NCBI GenBank assembly: GCA_023459435.1
Contig: JAEWUL010000173.1
Location: 1 to 5,226, forward strand
Direction: 5' to 3'
Length of the DNA stretch: 5,226 nucleotides
Origin: Bacteroidota bacterium
GTDB lineage: Bacteria > Bacteroidota > Bacteroidia > Bacteroidales > WCHB1-69
The notes under the pieces were generated by a model. That model was not told the DNA's origin. It did not search any database and was given only the letters and a program-made list of their open reading frames with translations. This document shows positions 1 through 5,226 of this stretch, piece after piece (the stretch's first letter is position 1; every line of letters begins with the position of its first letter). The position numbers and the translations under genes were made by a program.

Positions 1-187
1 CAGTTACACCCAATCCTGCAACAATTCCGTATAGAAAATCCGCTGTAGTAGCGCCTAAACCAGAGACAACTCCAGAAAAATATCCTTTGTTAATAGTTCT
101 ATTGATGCATAAAATACCTATCGGCCCAACAGGAACGGCAACACACAGTCCCAGGAAAATCCCCTTTAATAAGATACTTAGCTCCAT
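1..187 (-). CDS. LysE/RhtB-family amino-acid exporter, N-terminal part
   Basis: This gene runs off the left edge of the window, so only the first 62 codons are present. The translation begins MELSILLKGIFLGLCVAVPV and continues with GPIGILCINRTINKGYFSGVVSGLGATTADFLYG. A first hydrophobic helix ending in a PxGP motif (here VPVGPIG), then a short basic loop, then a Gly-rich second helix containing G-x-x-T-A-D, is the classic N-terminus of LysE/RhtB translocators. These are inner-membrane exporters of amino acids or related small molecules, usually about 200 residues with six helices. The substrate cannot be told from this part. The ATG at 187-185 is the first start after an in-frame TAA (199-197). 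There is no clear Shine-Dalgarno sequence, as expected for Bacteroidota. The gene has its own promoter between it and feoAB, so it is probably not strictly part of an iron-uptake operon. Confidence 0.85.
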   Translation of the reverse strand, partial: MELSILLKGIFLGLCVAVPVGPIGILCINRTINKGYFSGVVSGLGATTADFLYGIVAGLGVT

Positions 188-228
188 CTTCGATTCTTAA
201 GTTATTACACGTAAACGTGCGGTGTTGA

Positions 229-259
229 TTTGTTCCGTATAGTTACATATAGAAACAAA
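229..259 (-). repeat. Imperfect inverted repeat at start of LysE-gene leader
   Basis: TTTGTT (229-234) pairs with AACAAA (254-259), and inside it TATA (238-241) pairs with TATA (248-251) around a six-base loop, leaving a 3-by-2 internal bulge. In total there are ten pairs, nearly all A/T. It begins right at the expected transcription start, so it could be a weak 5' leader hairpin or a protein-binding operator. The pairing is seen directly; any function is inference. A shorter palindrome, CACGTAAACGTG, follows at 208-219. Confidence 0.35.
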
Positions 260-266
260 CCAACTG

Positions 267-297
267 CAAAGATAATTATTTTTTTTAAAATATCAAA
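267..297 (-). promoter_or_regulatory. Bacteroidota-type promoter for the LysE-family gene
   Basis: On the minus strand the -33 element TTTG (297-294) is followed by a 19-base AT-rich spacer and the -7 element TATCTTTG (274-267). This exactly fits the known Bacteroidota primary-sigma pattern TTTG-N19-TAnnTTTG. Transcription should start near 262-260, giving a leader of about 75 bases before the ATG at 187. The -33 box lies only three bases past the feoAB stop codon, and no terminator separates them, so read-through from feoAB is also possible. Confidence 0.75.
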
Positions 298-300
298 AGT

Positions 301-2820
301 TTAAAAGAGGGAGCCAATTTGATATACCAAAAAGGATACAATCCATGCCAAAACGGTCGTGTATGTAGTTAGGATTAAAGCCCATTTCCGATTGGACTCC
401 TTCCTTACAGCAGCAATTACTGCAATACAAGGAAAATAGATCAGAACAAACAAAATGAACCCAAAAGCAACCAGTGGGGTAAACACTTTTTGTCCTTTTA
501 GTTTACCGGATTGATGTTCTTGATTTTGAAGTCCTTTAATCAAGCTACTCGTATTCTCATCAGCCTCTAAGTCTGCATGATACAAAACACCCATTGTGCT
601 TACTACAATCTCTTTGGCGGCTAATCCCGTAAAGATACTAACCCCCATTTTCCAGTCAAAACCTAAAGGGGCAATGACAGGTTCCATCCAATGTCCAATT
701 TGTCCTATATATGATTTTTCTTGTCTTTCAGACTCTTTTTCCAATTCCAGTATCTTAATCTGCTCTGCTTTAGTTTGTTCATTCCATCCACCATTTTGTT
801 CAACTAGAGTTATTAGTTCATCATAATTTTTAGAAAAACGGATATTTGTTGGGAAATAGCCTAATGCCCAGATGACTACGGATGCAACTAAAATAACAGT
901 ACCCATCTTTTTGAGATATTGTCTGGCTTTAAACCACATGTGTAGCATGGTGTTTTTTAAAGTGGGAATTCTGTATGGTGGTAACTCCATTACAAATGGA
1001 ACCTCTTTTTTGGAGAATGCAACTTTTTTCATAAACAAGGCTACGATAATAGATAATAACACCCCAATGAGATAAATGGAGAAGAGTATCAACCCTTGAT
1101 GTGATGGGAAAAAAGCAGAGATCAATAAAATATAAACCGGTAAACGAGCACTGCATGACATAAACGGGATGATCATCATGGTCAGGAGTCGGTCATTTTT
1201 ATTTTCGAGTGTTCGAGTTGCCATGATTGCCGGAACATTACAACCAAACCCCATAATTAACGGAATAAACGATTTTCCATGCAATCCGATGAGGTGCATC
1301 AGTTTGTCCATAATAAATGCGGTACGAGCCATATAACCAGAATCCTCCATAAAGGAGATGAAGAAAAACAGAATCAAGATGTTTGGAAGAAAAACAATAA
1401 CACCCCCAACACCTCCTATGATACCATCTATTAAAAGATCTCTAAAAGCAGTTTCAGCCATGCTGTTTTTAAGAAAATCACTCAAAAAGGCAACCCCCGA
1501 TTCAATCCAGTTCATAGGATAACTCCCTAATACGAAGGTAGCTTGAAACATGAGGAATATAAAAACCATAAAAATGGGGAACCCCCAGAATCGATGGGTA
1601 AGAATATCATCTAAATGACGCACTTTTCCATGTGTTTTCTTTTTCTTCTTCATGGTTTCTCTCAATGCACCATCAATAAATCCATATTTGGCATCAGTAA
1701 TTGTTGTTTCTGTGGATTCCGCAAACTCCTCTTCCAATTTTTGAATCACCTTTTGTGTCGTTTTTTCAATTTCAGAAAAATTGGACATATTGCTTAGTAA
1801 TTGAAGCGTTGTCGTATCTTTTTCAATGAGCTTTATAGCAATAAACCGGGACGAGTATTGGTCTGTAATTACACTATTTTTTCGAACGTGCTCCTGAATC
1901 TCCTTGATGCCACTCTCAATCATCTCTCCGTAATGAATATGAATGTGACGAACACTGGGGTCGTTGTCCTCATAAACATCAATGATTTTACGGAAAAGCT
2001 CATCAATCCCTTTTCCTTTTGAAGCTACCGTCGGAACAACAGGAATCCCGATCATTTTGCCAAAAGCGTCATAATCAAACTGAACATCTTGTTTCTCCAA
2101 TTCATCAAACATATTCAAAGCAATCACCACCTTGATATTCATGTCGATCAACTGTGTTGTTAAATATAAATTACGCTCCAGATTGGATGCATCAATAATA
2201 TTAACAACTACATCCGGCATCTTTTGCAAAATATGATCCCTCACATACAACTCTTCAGGAGTGTAATCCGTAATGGAGTAAGTCCCTGGTAAATCAACAA
2301 TATCAAATCGATACCCAAATCTGTTTAATGATGCTGATTTAGATTCAATGGTGACACCACTGTAGTTCCCAACTCGTTCATGAGATCCTGATGCATGATT
2401 AAAAAGGGTTGTCTTTCCACAATTTGGATTCCCAACTAAGGCAACATGGATAAACTGCCCTTTATCTACTAATTTTTGAAACCTTCTTGCTCCGTCTGTC
2501 GTCCCGTTAAAATGATTTTGCATCTCTGGAATATCGTCATGAATTGGAATAACAATCACCATACGAGCTTCATTTTTTCTTAAAGAAACATTATATCCCA
2601 TAATATTATATTCAACAGGATCCATTAATGGTGCATTTTTAACAACCGAAACGATTTTACCCTTAACAAAACCCATCTCCGTAATCCGCTTTCGAAAGGC
2701 ACCATATCCTAAAACCTTAATAATCAAACATTTATCACCAGGTTTAATATCCGACAATAATAGCGCTTCCCCAGAAAGAGGATTCGAATCAATTGGTGTA
2801 GCAGCAATATGTTTTTTCAT
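301..2820 (-). CDS. feoB: FeoA-FeoB fusion, ferrous iron transporter
   Basis: An 839-residue inner-membrane Fe(II) importer in which the small FeoA (SH3-like) domain is fused in front of FeoB. FeoA spans about residues 17-93, with the typical FRKRITEMGF and YNIMGYNVSLRKNEA signatures. A linker leads to the G domain: G1 GNPNCGKTT (130-138), G2 Thr157 in YSGVTIE, G3 DLPG (176-179), G4 NMFD (236-239), and a G5-like VASKGKG (265-271). A helical GDI-like region follows, with a poly-Lys stretch (391-395) before the first membrane helix near 411. The membrane part keeps the family hallmarks: Gly-rich 466-474, MEDSGYMAR (491-499), GCNVPAIMATR (525-535) and CSARLPVY (555-562). The FeoB cysteines C526, C555 and C797 are present. 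The long soluble loop at about 660-715 is usual for Bacteroidota homologues. The ATG at 2820 is the first start after an in-frame TAA (2829-2827). There is no Shine-Dalgarno sequence. No feoC gene is seen. The gene looks intact and stands alone under its own promoter. Confidence 0.97.
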   Translation of the reverse strand: MKKHIAATPIDSNPLSGEALLLSDIKPGDKCLIIKVLGYGAFRKRITEMGFVKGKIVSVVKNAPLMDPVEYNIMGYNVSLRKNEARMVIVIPIHDDIPEMQNHFNGTTDGARRFQKLVDKGQFIHVALVGNPNCGKTTLFNHASGSHERVGNYSGVTIESKSASLNRFGYRFDIVDLPGTYSITDYTPEELYVRDHILQKMPDVVVNIIDASNLERNLYLTTQLIDMNIKVVIALNMFDELEKQDVQFDYDAFGKMIGIPVVPTVASKGKGIDELFRKIIDVYEDNDPSVRHIHIHYGEMIESGIKEIQEHVRKNSVITDQYSSRFIAIKLIEKDTTTLQLLSNMSNFSEIEKTTQKVIQKLEEEFAESTETTITDAKYGFIDGALRETMKKKKKTHGKVRHLDDILTHRFWGFPIFMVFIFLMFQATFVLGSYPMNWIESGVAFLSDFLKNSMAETAFRDLLIDGIIGGVGGVIVFLPNILILFFFISFMEDSGYMARTAFIMDKLMHLIGLHGKSFIPLIMGFGCNVPAIMATRTLENKNDRLLTMMIIPFMSCSARLPVYILLISAFFPSHQGLILFSIYLIGVLLSIIVALFMKKVAFSKKEVPFVMELPPYRIPTLKNTMLHMWFKARQYLKKMGTVILVASVVIWALGYFPTNIRFSKNYDELITLVEQNGGWNEQTKAEQIKILELEKESERQEKSYIGQIGHWMEPVIAPLGFDWKMGVSIFTGLAAKEIVVSTMGVLYHADLEADENTSSLIKGLQNQEHQSGKLKGQKVFTPLVAFGFILFVLIYFPCIAVIAAVRKESNRKWALILTTYTTVLAWIVSFLVYQIGSLF

Positions 2821-2837
2821 GTTATTTTATTTAATCA

Positions 2838-2869
2838 TTCAAAAGGTTTGAAATCCATTCTTTTCAAAC
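2838..2869 (-). promoter_or_regulatory. Inverted-repeat cluster at feoAB start: candidate operator or leader hairpin
   Basis: A perfect inverted repeat, GTTTGAAA (2846-2853), eight bases, TTTCAAAC (2862-2869), lies just downstream of the predicted feoAB promoter. Its left arm is shared with a second palindrome, TTCAAA (2838-2843), AGG, TTTGAA (2847-2852). There are thus three alternating half-sites covering the transcription start and early leader. Iron-uptake genes are usually repressed by Fur- or DtxR-type regulators binding such a place. The motif does not match the classical Fur box or IdeR box, so the regulator is unknown. An RNA stem-loop with an eight-base loop, exclusive with the second pairing, is the alternative. 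Confidence 0.45.
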
Positions 2870-2876
2870 AGGTATG

Positions 2877-2906
2877 CAAAAATACAAAAAACGATTTAAC
2901 CCTAAA
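2877..2906 (-). promoter_or_regulatory. Probable promoter of feoAB
   Basis: On the minus strand TATTTTTG (2884-2877) matches the Bacteroidota -7 consensus TAnnTTTG exactly. An 18-base spacer separates it from TTTA (2906-2903), a one-mismatch version of the -33 TTTG. Transcription is expected to start near 2873-2869, giving a leader of about 50 bases. This is the only TAnnTTTG match I found on the minus strand between feoAB and the gene upstream. The spacing is within the reported range, but the weaker -33 box makes this call less certain than the promoter at 267-297. Confidence 0.6.
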
Positions 2907-3046
2907 CTCACTATAAATAGGGAAATAGGAGAGGGGAGATCCCAAATAATGGGGAGAAAAAATTAGGATCGTTTTTAGGAAACACCATTCATTAGCAATA
3001 TGTTTTTTAATATATTTTTGATTTCTAATAGAATTTCTCCAAGGAT

Positions 3047-3499
3047 TTACTTTACTTTCTGTTCAGCAAATTTCTCTTTTTTAACTTGATAACGCGAGTC
3101 CATGATAAGAATGGCTCCCTCTTCAACATCTATTGATCCATCATGGTTTAAAAGTTGGTTTTTAATGGTGTATCGCCAAACAACAGCTTCGTTGGGATCC
3201 AAACGTGTTGTAATGACTTTGACATAACCATCCTGATGAGTTATCCCTCCATCTTTTTCTAACCATTTTAATGAACTGTTCTTAATCTCTTGTCGGTATG
3301 TGATTGCAGAGGGTTTAGCTCCATTGATGAATACGATCACAACAACAGCAGTGGTGGTATCCTCTGCATTTTTGTATATTGATCTGTGGTATTGCCATCT
3401 AAAAACACCTGACGAATCGATTAAACCTGAACTTTGACCACAAAGTTGGTTTGCCACAAGCGTGATGATAATCCAAATAAAAAATCCTGTTCTTTTCAT
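3047..3499 (-). CDS. Small exported protein of unknown function
   Basis: I do not recognise this 150-residue protein. From the chosen start it begins MKRTGFFIWIIITLVANQLC, with two basic residues and then a hydrophobic stretch at about 5-19, followed by GQSSG: a likely Sec signal peptide with cleavage near residue 21. Cys20 is not in a proper lipobox (the preceding residues are N-Q-L), so a lipoprotein is unlikely. The mature part of about 128 residues alternates short hydrophobic runs (AVVVIVFING, 51-60; GYVKVITT, 91-98; VVWRYTI, 106-112; GAILIMD, 128-134) and looks beta-rich; it ends in a Lys-rich tail. An in-frame ATG nine codons upstream (3526) would put MPTGSINSS before the signal peptide and overlap the glycosyltransferase gene. 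I prefer 3499 because it gives a normal signal peptide and the same one-base gap seen at the other junction. As the last gene of the run it is probably co-transcribed with the envelope genes. A periplasmic or outer-surface role is inference. Confidence 0.75.
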   Translation of the reverse strand: MKRTGFFIWIIITLVANQLCGQSSGLIDSSGVFRWQYHRSIYKNAEDTTTAVVVIVFINGAKPSAITYRQEIKNSSLKWLEKDGGITHQDGYVKVITTRLDPNEAVVWRYTIKNQLLNHDGSIDVEEGAILIMDSRYQVKKEKFAEQKVK

Positions 3500-3500
3500 A

Positions 3501-4511
3501 CTAGAATTGATTGATCCAGTCGGCAATCTCTTGAGTATCTAAAGATTGCATACATTTAAAATGTTTTCTTGGACATTTATTATATCCCAGTTTGGAACAA
3601 GGTCTGCAATGTAGAGTTGTATTTTCAAAATTTCTGAATAAATGAGGATTTTCAGGGAGATAAGGAAACATCCCAAATTCCGGAACTGTATTGCCCCACA
3701 TCACGGCTATCGGGATTTTCAATGCAGCACCAATATGCATCAATCCTGTATCGCAGGCTAATAAACAACTACAATTTTGAATAATCGAGGCAGATTGAAA
3801 TAGGTTTAGTGTTCCACAAAAATTGAAAATACGATCGTTAACGTTAGAGGCAATCCATTCTCCTTCATTTTTTACATCTTTGCCACCCAATAAAATGACA
3901 GGTTTATGAATGATTTTGCTGATTTCAATAATTTTTTCAGAAGGGATTCTTTTCGTACCATGATTGCTCCCCAACGTAACAGCAACGTATCCATCTTCAA
4001 AAACAGCAGGAAGATCATCAAAATCAAACTTTTTATCTTCAGGAATGATAAAATCGAGCCCTTTTTGATCGTTTATAACACCCAGTGACGCAATAGATTC
4101 AAAATAGCGATCAACAATATGTTGAGCGGGTAAGGTCTGAATTTTTAAATTGACAAGAATCCACTTTCTAAAATTTAATTTATCGTAAGTAAAAGTTTTT
4201 TTGTTTAGATGGGATAATACCATATTAGATTTTCGATTCTTATGTAAATCAATTACATAATCGTAGTTTTCCGCATGAAGTTGATTCATAAGGTCCTTAT
4301 CTTTTTTATGATAAGTAAAAATTTTGGAAAGATATGGATTAGATTCAACCACAATCTTGTACTCTTTTTTCACTAAGTAGTGAATCTCTGTATTTGGGAT
4401 TTGTTCCGAAATAGCTCTGATGATAGGTGTTGTCAATACAATATCACCAATAGAACTGAATCTGATGATTAAAAACTTGATTTTTTTCTCGGAGGGGGGG
4501 TGGTCGTCCAT
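3501..4511 (-). CDS. Glycosyltransferase family 9 (heptosyltransferase-like)
   Basis: A 336-residue cytoplasmic or membrane-associated sugar transferase of the ADP-heptose:LPS heptosyltransferase family (GT9, GT-B fold), expected to add a sugar to the lipopolysaccharide core or a related glycolipid. N-terminal domain signatures are RFSSIGDIVLTTPIIRAI (17-34) and YVIDLHKN (85-92). The nucleotide-sugar domain shows GSNHGTKR (181-188), ILLGGKD (206-212), CGTLNLFQ (232-239), the hallmark CDTGLMHIGAAL (253-264) and WGNTVPEFG (272-280). A C-terminal cysteine cluster (C302, C305, C313, C320) is typical of many GT9 enzymes in this phylum. Length is normal. The exact sugar and acceptor cannot be read from sequence, so no gene symbol is given. 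The ATG at 4511 is the first start after an in-frame TAG (4520-4518) and sits one base past the upstream stop, suggesting translational coupling. Residues 1-10 are a short extension before the conserved core and are encoded by C7 and A7 homopolymers. Confidence 0.92.
   Translation of the reverse strand: MDDHPPSEKKIKFLIIRFSSIGDIVLTTPIIRAISEQIPNTEIHYLVKKEYKIVVESNPYLSKIFTYHKKDKDLMNQLHAENYDYVIDLHKNRKSNMVLSHLNKKTFTYDKLNFRKWILVNLKIQTLPAQHIVDRYFESIASLGVINDQKGLDFIIPEDKKFDFDDLPAVFEDGYVAVTLGSNHGTKRIPSEKIIEISKIIHKPVILLGGKDVKNEGEWIASNVNDRIFNFCGTLNLFQSASIIQNCSCLLACDTGLMHIGAALKIPIAVMWGNTVPEFGMFPYLPENPHLFRNFENTTLHCRPCSKLGYNKCPRKHFKCMQSLDTQEIADWINQF
4481..4500 (-). repeat. C7 and A7 homopolymer tracts at start of glycosyltransferase gene
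   Basis: On the coding strand a run of seven C (4500-4494, codons 4-6) is followed six bases later by a run of seven A (4487-4481, codons 8-11). A one-base change in either would shift the frame of almost the whole protein. The next in-frame Met is near residue 75, after the conserved N-terminal motif, so a shift would inactivate the enzyme. Seven is short for a phase-variable tract. The runs are seen directly; switching is inference. Confidence 0.4.
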
Positions 4512-4512
4512 T

Positions 4513-5226
4513 TTATTCTAAATTAAAGGTATCTATGATCGGTTTCCCATATTTTGTTCTTACAGGATTAGAGTATATTTGTAGAAGATAAAACATCATC
4601 TTCTCTTTACTCACATCTTCAATTACGGCCTGTTTATTCAGATATTGCAAAAACATATTCTTATCAGATTCCGTGTATAGGTGTACAAACTCCTGAGTTT
4701 GTTCTTGTATATCATATGCCATATAGTTGGTTTTAAAGAGATGGTAGTCCGCATATATTTGTTCATCAACAAGCTTACAAACAGCATAAAGCTGATCGTT
4801 ATTATTAAGGCTTCGATCTACACAATTCAACTTTTCAGTAATAGGTTTTCCAATATGAAGTCGGATTTCACCTTTAAAACCCATCACACCCTGAACAATA
4901 CTTTTGAAATCTTCACCAGGTTTTTTGATATACTCACCATTTTCAGAAAGGGCCATTTCCCGGGCTTTTAACTGATCACAAGATTCATATTCGTATGAAA
5001 TGGTAACCGGAGTTATCTGAAGAGATCTCAAGCATTCGAGGGGATCCTTTTTGCGTTGAGCCATGGTAAACATTTTAATAAGGCCTTGTTGGGTTAAATC
5101 GTGTCCGTTTTTTGTTCTGCCACTCCTTTGGGCAATCCAAACAGACTGATTTTCTTCAAAAATACTGTAGTGAATATATTCAGAAAGTTGATTCAAATTG
5201 GCAATTTTATCGTGTATTGATGATGA
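4513..5226 (-). CDS. PlsC-type lipid acyltransferase, C-terminal part
   Basis: This frame stays open to the right edge of the window, so the gene is cut at its 5' end; 237 residues are visible. The sequence SVWIAQRSGRTKNGHDLTQQ (28-47 of the visible part) followed by GLIKMF is the region matching block III of 1-acyl-sn-glycerol-3-phosphate acyltransferase-like proteins of Bacteroidota, where it reads AQRxGRTKxGxDxTQ. Next come ITPVTISYEYESCD (71-84), corresponding to the block IV proline strand, and GEIRLHIGKPI (119-129), both usual in this family. The catalytic HX4D block lies upstream outside the window. The family transfers acyl chains to lysophosphatidate or related lipids at the inner membrane. 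A TTG at 5196 could be mistaken for a start, but homology-like sequence (SIHDKIANLNQLSEYIHYSI) continues past it to the edge. Its stop is one base from the next start, so it is co-transcribed with the glycosyltransferase, fitting envelope lipid or lipid A assembly. Which acceptor it uses is unknown. Confidence 0.82.
   Translation of the reverse strand, partial: SSSIHDKIANLNQLSEYIHYSIFEENQSVWIAQRSGRTKNGHDLTQQGLIKMFTMAQRKKDPLECLRSLQITPVTISYEYESCDQLKAREMALSENGEYIKKPGEDFKSIVQGVMGFKGEIRLHIGKPITEKLNCVDRSLNNNDQLYAVCKLVDEQIYADYHLFKTNYMAYDIQEQTQEFVHLYTESDKNMFLQYLNKQAVIEDVSKEKMMFYLLQIYSNPVRTKYGKPIIDTFNLE

Noticed and set aside
208..219. CACGTAAACGTG palindrome before the LysE-family gene
   Set aside because: With a two-base centre it cannot form a good hairpin, and a single 12-base palindrome in a leader is not enough to claim an operator.
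188..300. Riboswitch or structured RNA between feoAB and the LysE-family gene
   Set aside because: The space is only 113 bases, much of it promoter, and no known riboswitch core was recognised.
596..2022. Short open frames on the plus strand inside feoAB, and one on the minus strand (929-1156)
   Set aside because: They overlap a long, clearly conserved gene, have low-complexity Phe/Ser/Cys-rich translations and no recognisable motif.
3023..3033. TTCTAATAGAA palindrome after the exported-protein gene as a terminator
   Set aside because: The loop would be one base and the stem is all but A/T, with no strong following U-run. No convincing terminator was found in 2821-3046 or 188-300.
3438..3442. 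Cys20 of the exported protein as a lipoprotein anchor
   Set aside because: The residues before it (N-Q-L) do not fit a lipobox, which needs a small residue at -1.
3497..3526. Longer start for the small exported protein (MPTGSINSS extension)
   Set aside because: It places a polar segment before the signal peptide and overlaps the upstream gene by 26 bases, while the start at 3499 gives a normal signal peptide.
3906..4971. Plus-strand open frames within the glycosyltransferase (3906-4088) and acyltransferase (4681-4971)
   Set aside because: They are antisense to well-supported genes and their translations show no family features.
5194..5196. TTG as the start codon of the acyltransferase
   Set aside because: The frame remains open to the window edge and the visible part lacks the catalytic HX4D block, so the gene is truncated by the window rather than starting here.

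Overview
The window is AT-rich and every gene in it lies on the minus strand. It most likely comes from a member of the Bacteroidota, perhaps a flavobacterium. Three things point there: two intergenic promoters fit the Bacteroidota pattern (TTTG, about 19 bases, TAnnTTTG), start codons lack Shine-Dalgarno sequences, and the proteins (FeoA-FeoB fusion, family 9 glycosyltransferase with a Cys-rich tail, acyltransferase with an AQRxGRTKxG motif) are of types common in that phylum.

Reading in the direction of transcription, from high to low coordinates. (1) 5226-3047 is a tightly packed three-gene run: the C-terminal part of a PlsC-type lipid acyltransferase (cut by the window edge), a GT9/heptosyltransferase-like glycosyltransferase, and a small exported protein of unknown function. 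Each stop codon is one base from the next start. The two recognisable genes suggest a cell-envelope operon (lipid and lipopolysaccharide assembly). (2) 3046-2821 is a 226-base intergenic region with a Bacteroidota-type promoter and a cluster of TTTGAA/TTCAAA inverted repeats where transcription should start. (3) 2820-301 is feoAB, a single-chain FeoA-FeoB ferrous iron transporter with all GTPase and membrane motifs present. (4) 300-188 holds a textbook promoter and an imperfect hairpin. (5) 187-1 is the N-terminal part of a LysE/RhtB-type amino-acid exporter, cut by the window edge.

Most of the content is ordinary core metabolism and envelope biology. I do not see a new multi-gene system. The points most worth a second look are the repeat cluster at the feoAB transcription start (candidate iron-responsive operator or leader structure), the C7 and A7 homopolymers at the very start of the glycosyltransferase gene (candidate phase-variable switch), and the unrecognised exported protein at the end of the envelope operon. 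No RNA genes, mobile elements, CRISPR arrays or convincing intrinsic terminators were seen.
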